From Rhodobacter sp. (GTDB lineage: Bacteria > Pseudomonadota > Alphaproteobacteria > Rhodobacterales > Rhodobacteraceae): DNA of 33,286 nucleotides. Position numbers and translations under genes: made by a program. This document shows positions 6,372-15,511 of the stretch, one piece after another (within the stretch, counting starts at the first letter, position 1; each line of letters begins with the position of its first letter). The stretch covers positions 1 through 33,286 of the forward strand of contig JADCEF010000070.1 of NCBI GenBank assembly GCA_020250445.1, written 5' to 3'. The notes beneath the pieces were generated by a model, which was not told the DNA's origin, made no database searches, and saw nothing but the letters and a program-made list of their open reading frames with translations.

Positions 6372-7712
6372 ATGAGGAAGTCGCTTGCTTCGGCGGGTCT
6401 GTTGGCGCTGCTGTCTTCGGGTGGAGCCTTTGCGCAGGAATGCACCGATCCGGTACAGATCACCTGGTCGACAATCGCCGGCTTTTACACCGACGCCATG
6501 GCGAGCTTCGTGAAGAGCTTTGAGGACGCGAACTGCGCCAAAGTGACGGTGGTCAACATCGACAACTCGCAGCTTTACAACAAACAGGTCATCGAGATGG
6601 TCGGCCAGACCGGTGCCTACGACGTTGTGACGCTGGAGACCGCCGAAAAGGCTGAATTCGCCGAGAACGGCTTCATCCGGCCGATGACAGCCTTCTTCGC
6701 CGACAAGCAGGACCTGCTCAACGACGTCTCGCCGACGCTCCGCGCGATGACGGTTGAATACAAGGGCGATGTCTGGGGCCTGCCCTACTACACCTATTCG
6801 GCGGGCATGTTCGTCCGGCAGGACCTGCTCGACGACCCGACCGAGAAAGAGGCCTTCAAGGCGAAGTACGGCTATGAACTTGCTGCGCCCACGACCTGGG
6901 AACAGCATCGCGACATCGCCGAGTTCTTCACCCGCAAACAGGGCGATATGCTCAAGGGCCAACCACTTGACAAGGACTTCTACGGCGTCGGCCTGATGGC
7001 CGGTCCCTTCCCGGAAATCCAGGACGAAATGTCGGCGATGATCTGGGGCATGGGTTCCGACTGGCTGAACGCCGAGGGCAAGGTTCCGGTGGATGACGTG
7101 GAAAAGGCGATGGACATGTATCTTCGCCTGATGCCCTTCGCGCCCCCGGCCGCACTGACTGTCACCTATGACGGCGTGATGAACCAGATGAAGGATTGCC
7201 AGATCGCCATGACGGCGGGCTTCTTCCTGGATCAGTGGCCGAATGCCGTGAAGACCGAAGAAAACTGCCCCGGTGCCACGATGGCCGCAATCGAGGCACC
7301 GCTGAAGAAGGCCTATGTGGGTGGCTTTCTGCTGGCTGTGTCGTCCTCCAGCGCCAACCCGGAAATGGCCGAAAAGTTCGTGGCCCATATCGGCGGCCCC
7401 GAAATCCAGCAGCAGTTTGCGGAAATGGGCGGGGCCTCGACCCTGACCTCGGTGCTGACAAACCCGATGTTCGCCACACCCGAAAAGCGCGCGACCAACG
7501 GCCAGTATGCAACGCTGAACCAGGTTTTCGAATCGATGGCTGGCTTCTCGTCGAACCTGTTCAAGACGCCCTTTGGGGCAAAGATCTACAACACCATGCA
7601 GATTCCGCTTCAGTCGGCCGCCTCGGGGCAGATCTCCGCGCGCGAGGCCGCCGAACAACTGGCGGCAGATGTCGAGAAGATCTGCGGCGGCCCCTGCCCG
7701 ATCGCGAACTGA
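6372..7712 (+). CDS. Periplasmic solute-binding protein of a CUT1-type (sugar/polyol) ABC transporter
   Basis: A 446-residue exported protein. The N-terminus has a Lys/Arg start, a hydrophobic core and an AFA-QE cleavage site at about residue 21. The mature part is a family-1 extracellular solute-binding fold: ITWSTIAGFYTDAMASFVKS near the start, the hinge segment WGLPYYTYSAGMFVRQDLLD, and PLKKAYVGGFLLAVSSSS later. It captures the substrate and hands it to the two permeases encoded just downstream. Its length is typical for CUT1 and clearly shorter than the roughly 570-residue rhizobial glycerol-binding GlpV, so substrate transfer from that system is not justified. The position opposite a diol/glycerol dehydratase makes a small polyol or sugar alcohol a reasonable guess. 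It is followed by a strong hairpin that probably raises its mRNA level over the permeases. Confidence 0.9.
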   Translation: MRKSLASAGLLALLSSGGAFAQECTDPVQITWSTIAGFYTDAMASFVKSFEDANCAKVTVVNIDNSQLYNKQVIEMVGQTGAYDVVTLETAEKAEFAENGFIRPMTAFFADKQDLLNDVSPTLRAMTVEYKGDVWGLPYYTYSAGMFVRQDLLDDPTEKEAFKAKYGYELAAPTTWEQHRDIAEFFTRKQGDMLKGQPLDKDFYGVGLMAGPFPEIQDEMSAMIWGMGSDWLNAEGKVPVDDVEKAMDMYLRLMPFAPPAALTVTYDGVMNQMKDCQIAMTAGFFLDQWPNAVKTEENCPGATMAAIEAPLKKAYVGGFLLAVSSSSANPEMAEKFVAHIGGPEIQQQFAEMGGASTLTSVLTNPMFATPEKRATNGQYATLNQVFESMAGFSSNLFKTPFGAKIYNTMQIPLQSAASGQISAREAAEQLAADVEKICGGPCPIAN

Positions 7713-7730
7713 CCGGCTGACCGGCCCCGC

Positions 7731-7755
7731 GCGGGGGCGGTCTTGCCGCCCCCGC
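7731..7755 (+). terminator. Strong intercistronic hairpin after the binding-protein gene
   Basis: GCGGGGGCGG (7731-7740), loop TCTTG, CCGCCCCCGC (7746-7755): a perfect 10-bp GC stem in the 70-base gap before the first permease. There is no U-run, so it is more likely a 3' stabiliser or partial terminator that keeps binding protein in excess of the membrane components, a common arrangement in ABC operons. Confidence 0.6.
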
Positions 7756-7782
7756 CCTGAAACCCTTGATCCAGGTTAACCC

Positions 7783-8724
7783 ATGCCGACTTCTCCGGCG
7801 TCTTCCGGCTTTGCCGCCCCGCCCGCTGCCGGACGGGCCGGGCTTTCGGACCGGTGGTTTTCGGTCCTGCTGATCACGCCAGCCATGCTGATCACGCTGA
7901 TCTTCGCGATCCTTCCCCTTGTGCAGGCCCTGGACGTGACCTTCCGCATGGGCGACCTGTCGCGCGGCAGGATCGGCGACTACGTCGGGCTGGAGAATTA
8001 TCGCGTTGTCTTTGCGGATGCCGCCTTCTGGCAGGCGGGCTGGGTGACAGTGAAGTTCACCGTGGTTGCGGTTGGCTTGCAGATGATCCTGGGCATCGGC
8101 ATCGCCTTTCTTCTTCACGGGGCAACCTTTGCCAAGGGTCTGACGCGCTCGCTTCTGATCCTGCCGCTTGCCACGTCGGCTGCGGTGACCGGGCTGTTCT
8201 GGCGCTATCTCTACGACACCCAGTTCGGGGTGATGAACTGGATGCTGGGAAACCTGGGCCTGCCCGAGCCGAACTGGCTGGGCGATTACACCATCGCGCT
8301 TTGGTCGGTCGTGCTGTTCGACATCTGGCAGTGGACACCCTTCGTCGCCCTGATCGCGCTGGCCGGCCTGCAGGCCCTTCCGAAAGAGCCCTTCGAAGCG
8401 GCCGAACTGGACGGCGCCTCGCGCTGGCGCGTGCTGACGACCCTGACCTTCCCCCTTCTGAAGCCCGTGCTGTTCCTTGTTCTTGTCCTGCGCACCATCG
8501 ACTGCGTCCGGCTTTACGACGCGGTGGCGGTGCTCACGCGGGGCGGGCCCGGCACGGCGACCGAAACCATGACCTTCTACCTTTACCGCACCGGGCTGAA
8601 GCTGTTCCGGATGGACTATGCCTCGACCATGGCGATTTTCTTTCTCTACGTCATGCTTGTGGCGGCGGTCTTTGCCCTGACGCCCCTGCTGAAGCAATTC
8701 ACCGATCGCGCGAAGGAGGCCTGA
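7783..8724 (+). CDS. ABC transporter permease, MalF/UgpA type
   Basis: A 313-residue inner-membrane protein with about six hydrophobic segments, beginning after a roughly 25-residue Ala/Pro-rich cytoplasmic tail (first segment FSVLLITPAMLITLIFAILP). The coupling loop EAAELDGASRWRVLTTLTFP matches the EAA motif that docks on the ATPase. It pairs with the next permease as a heterodimer. The following gene starts one base after this stop, so the two are co-translated. Substrate cannot be told from the permease alone. Confidence 0.9.
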   Translation: MPTSPASSGFAAPPAAGRAGLSDRWFSVLLITPAMLITLIFAILPLVQALDVTFRMGDLSRGRIGDYVGLENYRVVFADAAFWQAGWVTVKFTVVAVGLQMILGIGIAFLLHGATFAKGLTRSLLILPLATSAAVTGLFWRYLYDTQFGVMNWMLGNLGLPEPNWLGDYTIALWSVVLFDIWQWTPFVALIALAGLQALPKEPFEAAELDGASRWRVLTTLTFPLLKPVLFLVLVLRTIDCVRLYDAVAVLTRGGPGTATETMTFYLYRTGLKLFRMDYASTMAIFFLYVMLVAAVFALTPLLKQFTDRAKEA

Positions 8725-8725
8725 G

Positions 8726-9583
8726 ATGCAGCGCAAGACCTCTGTCGTCGTCGAGATCCTGCGCTATGGCGCGATCTTCCTGGTGCTTGGCTTCTTCGTC
8801 TTTCCGATCTTCTGGATGGTCCTGACCAGCTTCAAGCCGGAAGAGGCGATCATGGTCTCGCCGCCGCGGTTCTTCTTCACGCCAACGACCGAAAACTATG
8901 TGCACGCGCTTCATGACAAGAACTTCCTGTTCTACATCAAAAACACGCTGATCATTTCGGTGATCTCGACCGCCATCGTCGTGGCCTTCGGATCGCTCGC
9001 CGCCTACAGCTTTGCGCGCTACAACGTCGGCGACGGGCACATCCTGTTCTTCATCCTGTCGACCAAGATGATGCCTGCCATCGCAGTGATCCTGCCCTAC
9101 TTCCTGATTTTTCGGGATGTGGGCAAGACCGCCGTCGGCAAGTCGCTGCACCTTGGGCTGGACCAGCACGGCGCGTTGATCGTGTCCTACGTGATGTTCA
9201 ACCTGCCCTTCGCCATCTGGCTTCTGGTCAGCTTCTTCCAGGACATCCCGCGCAGCCTGGAACATTCCGCACGGCTGGACGGACTGAGCCGAATTCAGGT
9301 GCTTCGCAGGGTGACCTTCCCGCTGGCCGCGCCGGGCATCGCGGTGACGGCTGTCTTCACCTTGATCTTCTGCTGGAACGAGTTCCTCTTTGCCTACATC
9401 CTGACGCGCAAGGCGGCTTCTACCGTGACGGTCGGTGTGGAAAGCTTCTTCACGCTGCAGGGCATCCTCTGGGGGCCGGTGGCGGCGGCAGCGACGATTT
9501 CGGTCGCTCCGATGCTGATCTTTGTCCTTGTCATGCAGCGCTACATGGTGCGCGGCCTGACCTTCGGTGCGGTCAGGGGGTAG
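8726..9583 (+). CDS. ABC transporter permease, MalG/UgpE type
   Basis: A 285-residue inner-membrane protein with about six hydrophobic segments (first: YGAIFLVLGFFVFPIFWMVL). It carries the MalG-type opening WMVLTSFKP and an EAA-like loop SLEHSARLDGLSRIQVLRRV. Partner of the preceding permease; the two genes are separated by a single base. The C-terminal YMVRGLTFGAVRG matches the usual end of this family (GLTxGAVKG), showing that the gene is full length. Confidence 0.9.
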   Translation: MQRKTSVVVEILRYGAIFLVLGFFVFPIFWMVLTSFKPEEAIMVSPPRFFFTPTTENYVHALHDKNFLFYIKNTLIISVISTAIVVAFGSLAAYSFARYNVGDGHILFFILSTKMMPAIAVILPYFLIFRDVGKTAVGKSLHLGLDQHGALIVSYVMFNLPFAIWLLVSFFQDIPRSLEHSARLDGLSRIQVLRRVTFPLAAPGIAVTAVFTLIFCWNEFLFAYILTRKAASTVTVGVESFFTLQGILWGPVAAAATISVAPMLIFVLVMQRYMVRGLTFGAVRG

Positions 9584-9587
9584 GAAC

Positions 9588-9830
9588 ATGAGCTTCTCTC
9601 AGGGCTGGGACGCCGGCTTCAAATCGCTGCTGATCTATGTCGGCGTTGTCTTCTTCTGGCTGATCTTCCTTGAACGCCACTTTGCCGATCCCGGCACCTC
9701 TGTCCTGCTGATGAACGCGGTCGGCATTGCCCTGGGACTGGGGTTCTTTCTGTACCGTCGCCGCATCTGCAGGGTCGAACGTGCGGCAGCCGCCGTGGAA
9801 GTGGCGGCGCTTCTGGCAGAGGACCACTGA
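9588..9830 (+). CDS. Small two-helix membrane protein of the ABC gene set
   Basis: An 80-residue protein with two hydrophobic segments, SLLIYVGVVFFWLIFLE and VLLMNAVGIALGLGFFLYRR, followed by a charged tail (RRRICRVERAAA). I do not recognise the family with certainty. Its place between the permease and ATPase genes mirrors the small membrane protein (GlpU) in the rhizobial GlpSTPQUV glycerol transporter, so it may be an accessory subunit. The stop overlaps the next ATG (TGATG). The start at 9588 is preferred over a start at 9567 inside the permease because the reading begins four bases after the permease stop. Confidence 0.65.
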   Translation: MSFSQGWDAGFKSLLIYVGVVFFWLIFLERHFADPGTSVLLMNAVGIALGLGFFLYRRRICRVERAAAAVEVAALLAEDH

Positions 9831-10909
9831 TGTATTCCCTGGTCGATGTGCACAAACGCTACGGATTGCGGACCGTGGCCTTGCGGAAACTCAATCTCGA
9901 CATCCGGCCGGGCGAGTTTTTTGTCCTTTACGGGCCTGCCGGTGCCGGCAAGTCCACGATCCTGAACCTGCTTGCCGGGCTGACCCGGCCGACCTCGGGC
10001 GATGTCCGGCGCGACGGGGCCAGCATCACCCATCTTCCGCCGGAACGCCGCAATGCCGCCATGGCCTTCGAGAACTACGCACTGTATTCCCACCTTACGG
10101 TGGCCGAGAACCTGGCGTTTCCGCTGCGCGCGGCAGGGGTGAGGCCGGCAGAGATCGAGGTGCGGGTCAAGTCCGTCGCCGGCGTGCTGGGGATCCCCCA
10201 TGTGCTTGACCGCCGCCCCGGCTTTCTGTCCGGTGGCCAGCGCCAGCGTGTCGCCCTTGGCCGGGCGATCATCCGGCCGGCGGACATCTATCTGCTGGAC
10301 GAACCCATCGGTCACCTCGACGCCAAGCTGCGCCACCGCATGCGGGCCGAACTCAAGGCGCTGGCGGTGGACATGAAGGCGACCATCGTCTTCACGACCA
10401 CCTCTTCGAAAGAGGCGCTCGCCCTCGGCGACCGCATCGGCATCCTGAATGCGGGCCGCCTGGAACAGGCAGGCACAGCGGCGGAACTTTATGATAGGCC
10501 CGCCAATACCTTCGTCGCCTCCTTTGTCGGAGACCCGCCCATGAGCTTTCTGAACGTGTCCGTGCGCCCCGCAGAAGGCGGGCCCGCCCTGGTCACCGGC
10601 GATGGCCAGTCCATCGGCAAGGCCCCGTCAGGCGCGCTCGGGCGCGGCGGCCTGAAGGCCGGGGTGCGCTCCACGGCCCTGACACTGGTTGACCCCGGAA
10701 CCCCCGGTGCGCTGGCCGGGCAGGTCGAGGTTGTCGAACACCTGGGCCATTCCAGCATTGCCGTTGTTCTGTCCGGCACCGATCACATCCAGGTCTTGCT
10801 GCCCGCCGACGCCCGGCTGCGGCCCGGCGAAAGGGTTGGACTTCGTGTTGATCCGACCCGGCTGCACATCTTTGCCGACGAGACCGCCCTGGCAACGGAC
10901 GCCGCCTGA
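9830..10909 (+). CDS. ABC transporter ATPase 1, with degenerate switch residues
   Basis: A 359-residue MalK/UgpC-type ATPase: nucleotide-binding domain (1-235) plus a C-terminal OB-like regulatory domain. Walker A is GPAGAGKST, the signature is LSGGQRQRVALGRAI and Walker B is IYLLDEP, all intact. The Q-loop reads AFENYALYSH, with Glu in place of Gln. The switch region reads IVFTTTSSKEAL where the family has YVTHDQxEAL, so the catalytic switch His is missing. The D-loop is IGHLD rather than LSNLD. This half should bind ATP but hydrolyse poorly. It is encoded directly before a second ATPase that keeps the switch His, implying a heterodimer with one consensus and one degenerate site. This two-ATPase layout resembles glycerol-type GlpS/GlpT systems. 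Confidence 0.88.
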   Translation: MYSLVDVHKRYGLRTVALRKLNLDIRPGEFFVLYGPAGAGKSTILNLLAGLTRPTSGDVRRDGASITHLPPERRNAAMAFENYALYSHLTVAENLAFPLRAAGVRPAEIEVRVKSVAGVLGIPHVLDRRPGFLSGGQRQRVALGRAIIRPADIYLLDEPIGHLDAKLRHRMRAELKALAVDMKATIVFTTTSSKEALALGDRIGILNAGRLEQAGTAAELYDRPANTFVASFVGDPPMSFLNVSVRPAEGGPALVTGDGQSIGKAPSGALGRGGLKAGVRSTALTLVDPGTPGALAGQVEVVEHLGHSSIAVVLSGTDHIQVLLPADARLRPGERVGLRVDPTRLHIFADETALATDAA

Positions 10910-10910
10910 A

Positions 10911-11996
10911 ATGGCCCGGATCACCGCAAGACGCCTGATCAAGCGATACGGTGCCTTCCAGGCCGTTCACGGCATCGACTTCGACGTTGCCGACGGCGAA
11001 TTCGTTGCCATCCTCGGACCATCGGGCTGCGGCAAATCCTCTACCATGCGCATGATCGCGGGGCTGGAAAGCATCAGCGACGGCCAGATCCTGTTCGACG
11101 GCATCCCCGTCAACGCTGTCCGGGCACGGGACCGCAACGTGGCGATGTCGTTCGAGAACTATGCGCTTTATGCCCCGATCACCGTCTACGAGAACATAGC
11201 GTTCCCACTGCGCTCTGCCGGCAAGGACGCGGCCTCGATCGACCGGGCCGTGCGTTCCGTGGCCGAAAAGATGGAACTGACCGCGCTTCTTGGACTGAAG
11301 CCCGGCGCGCTGTCGTCCGGTCAGGCCCAGCGTGTCGGGCTGGCGCGGGCGCTGGTGCGCAAACCTGCGGTCTTCCTTATGGATGAGCCGATCAGCCACC
11401 TTGACACCCGCCAGCGCTATCGCATGCGCCGGTTCATCAAGTCGATCCACCAGGAATTCGGCCATACCATGATCTACGTCACCCACGACCAAGAAGAGGC
11501 GCTGGCCCTTGCGGACCGCGTGATGGTGATGTCGGACGGCATGATCCAGCAGATGGCGACACCGCAGGAGGTCTATTCCCGCCCCTCCAACGCCTTTGTC
11601 GCGGGCTTCGTGGGCGAGCCGCCGATCAACTTCCTCGACTATGCCGATGCCGACGACAGCGGGCTGACCATCGAAGGCAACCGTGTCGCGCTGACCGAAC
11701 CGCTGAAGGCCCGGGTCCGGTTGATCGGCCCGCGCGGACTGGCGGCGATCCGGCCGCATTTCCTGCGTCTGGGCGCGGAGTCCCCCGTCCGGTTGCAGGG
11801 GCGCGGGTTCATTACCGAGGAACTGCAGGACCACAACGAGATCTTCGTCGATGTCGGCAGCGTGCGGGTGGCGATCGTGACGCCGCCGGGCCTGCGGGTG
11901 GCGCGGGGCGAAGCTGTCACGATCTCTGTCGATCCTGAACACCTGCTGCTGTTTCCGGCCGATGTGAAGGTGAAGGAGCATGCCGATGAGCTATGA
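10911..11996 (+). CDS. ABC transporter ATPase 2, catalytic partner
   Basis: A 361-residue MalK-type ATPase beginning MARITARRLIKRYGAFQAVH, one base after the first ATPase gene ends. Walker A GPSGCGKSS, Walker B VFLMDEP and switch His in MIYVTHDQEEAL are intact. The signature is LSSGQ in place of LSGGQ and the Q-loop again has Glu (SFENYALYAP). The C-terminal regulatory domain (about 240-361) is present. With ATPase 1 it would form an asymmetric motor: in the dimer each signature faces the other subunit's Walker A, so the working site would pair this Walker A/His with ATPase 1's LSGGQ. The end overlaps the GMC oxidoreductase gene by 11 bases. Confidence 0.9.
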   Translation: MARITARRLIKRYGAFQAVHGIDFDVADGEFVAILGPSGCGKSSTMRMIAGLESISDGQILFDGIPVNAVRARDRNVAMSFENYALYAPITVYENIAFPLRSAGKDAASIDRAVRSVAEKMELTALLGLKPGALSSGQAQRVGLARALVRKPAVFLMDEPISHLDTRQRYRMRRFIKSIHQEFGHTMIYVTHDQEEALALADRVMVMSDGMIQQMATPQEVYSRPSNAFVAGFVGEPPINFLDYADADDSGLTIEGNRVALTEPLKARVRLIGPRGLAAIRPHFLRLGAESPVRLQGRGFITEELQDHNEIFVDVGSVRVAIVTPPGLRVARGEAVTISVDPEHLLLFPADVKVKEHADEL

Positions 11997-13581
11997 TTAC
12001 GTCGTCGTTGGCGGGGGGTCCTCGGGATCGCTGGTTGCGGGGAAGCTGGCCGAGGCGGGGGCCAGGGTGCTTGTGCTGGAAGCCGGCGGGTCCGACCGCA
12101 ACCCGCTGATCCAGATGCCTGCCGGTTTCGTCAAGCTGCTGGGCGTCGAGAAATACATGTGGTTCTACCAGTCCTCCGTGCAGCAGCGCCTGAAGGGGCG
12201 TCAGCCCGTGGTGCCGACGGGCCGGGTCATCGGCGGCGGTTCCTCTGTCAACGCCATGGTCTACATTCGCGGCCAGGCCGGGGATTATGCGCCCTGGGTC
12301 GAGGCGACGGACGACCCCGGCTGGGGCTGGCCGGAATTGCTGAAGCGGTTCAAGGCCATGGAGGGCAACAACCGCTTCAACAACGACCTGCACGGTACCG
12401 AAGGCCCGCTGACGGTGTCAGACCCGCTTCACATCTGCGAGCTCAGCCGCGCCTATGTGATGGCGGCACAGGCGGCTGGCATCCCCTTCACCCCCGATTT
12501 CAACGGCCCGCGCCAGACCGGCACGGGCTACTTCCAGCTGACCACCCGCAACGGGCGGCGCCTGTCTGCCGCCGATGCCTTTCTTCATCCCGCCGGGAAA
12601 ACCGGTCGGCTGGAGGTGCTGACAGGCTGCCTTGTCCACAAGGTGATCATCGAGGGCGGGCGGGCGACTGGCGTCGCGTATTCCCGGAACGGCCAGTCGG
12701 CCAGCGCATTTGCCGACAGGGAGGTGGTGATGTGCGCCGGTGCCATCGCCACCCCGAAGGTTCTGATGCTTTCGGGCATCGGCCCGCATTTCCACCTGAA
12801 GGAAAAGGGCATCCCGACGCTGGTCGATCTGGACGGGGTCGGCCAGAACCTGCAGGACCATACCGAGGTGCCGGTGCTGGCCTTCTGCAACGGGCCTTAT
12901 GGGTACTTCGGGCAGGACCGGGGCTGGAACCAGATCCGCAACGGGCTGCAATACACCTTTTTCAAGTCCGGTCCGGTGGCGTCGAACGGGGTCGAGGCCT
13001 GTTCCTTCTTCGATCCGGATGATCTGTCGGCCGAGGCAAAGATCCAGCAGTTCTGCGTGCCCTCGGTCTATCTGGACAAGGACATCGCAGGCGACCTGAA
13101 GCCGACCTGGGGCGTCACGCTCAATTCCTGCGTGCTGCGCCCCGGCTCGCGCGGGTCGGTGCGGCTTGCTTCGGGCAATCCAAAGGACCAGCCGCTGGTC
13201 GATCCCAACTACTTCGAAGACCCCGAAGACCTGCGTCTTTCCATCGGCGGGCTGCGGCAGGCGCGCCGCATCCTTGCACAGAAGCCGATCCGCGACATGA
13301 TCCTGCGCGAGATCTTCCCCGGACCTGACAGCGACAGCGACGAGGTGCTGGCCGATCATGCCAGGCGCTTTGTCAAAACCGTCTACCACCCCGTGGGTAC
13401 CGCGCGCATGGGGCGGGACAGCGATCCGCGCGCTGTCGTGACCCCGGACCTGAAGGTCAGGGGCGTTCAGTCCCTGCGCATCGCCGACGCTTCCGTCATG
13501 CCGACCATCATCAGCGGCAACACCAACTCGACGACCCTTGTCATCGCGGACAGAGCAGTATCCTTCATGCTGGGGCGCTGA
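11986..13581 (+). CDS. GMC-family FAD oxidoreductase (choline/alcohol dehydrogenase-like)
   Basis: A 531-residue flavoprotein. The N-terminal FAD fold shows VVGGGSSGSLVAGKLAEAGA and VLVLEAGG; the GMC signature region is GRVIGGGSSVNAMVYIRG; the C-terminal active site has VYHPVGTARMG (His about 468) and NTNSTTLVIAD. Family members oxidise primary or secondary alcohols, including choline and polyols, passing electrons to O2 or a quinone pool; the acceptor cannot be read here. No signal peptide is seen. The start at 11986 is chosen because AAGGAG lies seven bases upstream, too close to the ATG at 11980. As the first enzyme after the transporter genes, it is the likely initial oxidation step for the imported compound. 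Confidence 0.92.
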   Translation: MSYDYVVVGGGSSGSLVAGKLAEAGARVLVLEAGGSDRNPLIQMPAGFVKLLGVEKYMWFYQSSVQQRLKGRQPVVPTGRVIGGGSSVNAMVYIRGQAGDYAPWVEATDDPGWGWPELLKRFKAMEGNNRFNNDLHGTEGPLTVSDPLHICELSRAYVMAAQAAGIPFTPDFNGPRQTGTGYFQLTTRNGRRLSAADAFLHPAGKTGRLEVLTGCLVHKVIIEGGRATGVAYSRNGQSASAFADREVVMCAGAIATPKVLMLSGIGPHFHLKEKGIPTLVDLDGVGQNLQDHTEVPVLAFCNGPYGYFGQDRGWNQIRNGLQYTFFKSGPVASNGVEACSFFDPDDLSAEAKIQQFCVPSVYLDKDIAGDLKPTWGVTLNSCVLRPGSRGSVRLASGNPKDQPLVDPNYFEDPEDLRLSIGGLRQARRILAQKPIRDMILREIFPGPDSDSDEVLADHARRFVKTVYHPVGTARMGRDSDPRAVVTPDLKVRGVQSLRIADASVMPTIISGNTNSTTLVIADRAVSFMLGR

Positions 13582-13592
13582 AGAGGATCGAC

Positions 13593-14258
13593 ATGAACAG
13601 GGCCATCTCCAAGATCGAACGACCGCGGCCGGTATCCGAACTGGTGCTGGAACGTTTGCGGCTGGACATCATCGAGAACCGGTTCGCCCTGGGCGAGAAA
13701 ATCTCGGAAACCCAGTTGTCCGAACTTTATGGCGTGACGAAGGCCCCGATCCGTTCGGCCTATATCCGGCTAGAAGGCGAGGGCCTGATCGAGATCCGTC
13801 CCCAAAACGGCACCTTTGTCTTCCGGCCGACAGCGGACGAGCTGCGCGCGCTGTGCGAACTGCGCACCGCGCTTGAGGTCGAGGCGATGGCCCTGGCGCT
13901 GGAGCGGGACCCCGAGGGGCTGGCGGCCGACATACAGCGGATTCTGGTCGCGATGCACGAGGCGCTGAAGGTCCGCGCGCGCGAGGTCTACCAGGGGCTC
14001 GACACCGAATTCCACCTGTCCATCATCGGCCGGGCCAAGTCTGCGCTTCTGGAGCAGACCTACCTCAGCCAGGTCAACAGCCGCTTCGCCGCCCTGCGCT
14101 TCCGGTTCTCGCTTGACAAGGCGCACAACGCCAATTCGATCTCGGAACACGAGGCGCTGCGGCGGGCGATCATGGCGCGCGACCGGGACGGCGCCATCGC
14201 CCTGCTGCGGGCCCATATCGCCCATACCGAACGTTACTACAGTACCATGGCCATCTGA
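13593..14258 (+). CDS. GntR-family regulator, FCD subfamily
   Basis: A 221-residue repressor-type protein. The N-terminal winged helix (about 15-75) has VLERLRLDIIENRFALGEKI, SETQLSELYGVTKAPIRSAY and RLEGEGLIEIRPQNGTFV. The FCD effector domain (about 80-215) shows the expected metal/carboxylate site: DTEFH, SEHEAL and LRAHIAHTE. FCD regulators usually sense small organic acids. It is encoded inside the gene set it probably controls. The GT-N-AC palindrome at 6320-6330 is its best candidate site. The effector is unknown. Confidence 0.9.
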   Translation: MNRAISKIERPRPVSELVLERLRLDIIENRFALGEKISETQLSELYGVTKAPIRSAYIRLEGEGLIEIRPQNGTFVFRPTADELRALCELRTALEVEAMALALERDPEGLAADIQRILVAMHEALKVRAREVYQGLDTEFHLSIIGRAKSALLEQTYLSQVNSRFAALRFRFSLDKAHNANSISEHEALRRAIMARDRDGAIALLRAHIAHTERYYSTMAI

Positions 14259-14265
14259 CCGTCCC

Positions 14266-14285
14266 GGGCCCCGGGGTCTGGGCCC
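14266..14285 (+). terminator. Weak hairpin after the GntR gene
   Basis: GGGCCC (14266-14271) and GGGCCC (14280-14285) can pair across an eight-base loop, with a short run of C and T after them. It sits in the 79-base gap between the regulator and glyoxalase genes and may lower read-through or separate transcripts. Low confidence. Confidence 0.28.
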
Positions 14286-14337
14286 CTTTCAACAGTTTAG
14301 CCGCCTTCCGACATCGCCGGACACAAGGGAGAGAAGA

Positions 14338-14748
<411 letters not shown>

Positions 14749-14759
14749 GGAGGGCGGCC

Positions 14760-15491
14760 ATGCAGGGTACGTTCCGCGAAAACCTCTTCGCCGGCAGGAC
14801 GGTGCTGGTCACTGGCGGCTCCACCGGCATCGGCGCGGGCATTGCCAGGGCGTTCCGTGCCCACGGTGCGCGTGTGATCGCAACCGGCAGCACTGCCGCC
14901 AAGCTGGACTGGTGCCCTGCCGAAGGCATCGAGGGCCATGCCGTCGATGTGCGTTCCGATGCGGATTGCACCGCGCTTCTGGCCGCAATCGACCGGCTGG
15001 ACGTGCTGGTAACTGCGGCGGGAATTGTCCGACGTGACGATGAACACCGGCTTGACGTTTTCCGCGACGTGCTGGACGTCAACCTCGTCGGCACGGCGCG
15101 CTACGCCATGGGCGCGCACGATCTTCTGGCGGCCAGTCGCGGCAGCATCGTCACCATCGCCTCCATGCTGTCGTATTTCGGTGATCGCCGGGTGCCCGCC
15201 TATGCGGCCGCGAAGGGCGGCGTCAGCCAGCTGACCAAATCGCTTGCGATCGCCTATGCCCCCGACGGCATCCGGGTGAACGCCATCGCGCCCGGATGGA
15301 TCGAGACTCCTCTGACCGAAGAACTGTGGCAAAGCCCGACCATCGGCCCCGCCATAGCGTCCCGCACCGCCACCAAGACCTGGGGCAAGCCCGGGGATAT
15401 CGCGAATGGTGCGCTGTTTCTCGCCTCGCCCGCCGCCGCCTATGTGACCGGCACCACCCTGATCATCGACGGCGGCTATTCGATCTGCTGA
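14760..15491 (+). CDS. Short-chain dehydrogenase/reductase
   Basis: A 243-residue classical SDR: NAD(P) site TGGSTGIGAGIA, an AAG structural motif (TAAGIV in place of NNAG), catalytic Ser in IASMLSYF and YAAAK, then VNAIAPGWIETPLT and the C-terminal IIDGGYS. It interconverts an alcohol and a ketone with NAD(P)H. Acidic residues that fix NAD preference after the second strand are absent (ATGSTAAK), which leans to NADP, but weakly. GGGAGG lies just before the ATG. Substrate unknown; it probably acts on the same carbon chain as the neighbouring dehydrogenases. Confidence 0.9.
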   Translation: MQGTFRENLFAGRTVLVTGGSTGIGAGIARAFRAHGARVIATGSTAAKLDWCPAEGIEGHAVDVRSDADCTALLAAIDRLDVLVTAAGIVRRDDEHRLDVFRDVLDVNLVGTARYAMGAHDLLAASRGSIVTIASMLSYFGDRRVPAYAAAKGGVSQLTKSLAIAYAPDGIRVNAIAPGWIETPLTEELWQSPTIGPAIASRTATKTWGKPGDIANGALFLASPAAAYVTGTTLIIDGGYSIC

Positions 15492-15511
15492 CCTGAAGAA
15501 AAGAAGCACCC

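Noticed and set aside
6372-11996. Direct naming of the transporter as the rhizobial glycerol system GlpSTPQUV
   Set aside because: Gene content is similar (two ATPases, small membrane protein), but the binding protein is about 120 residues shorter than GlpV and looks like ordinary CUT1, so glycerol is only a candidate.
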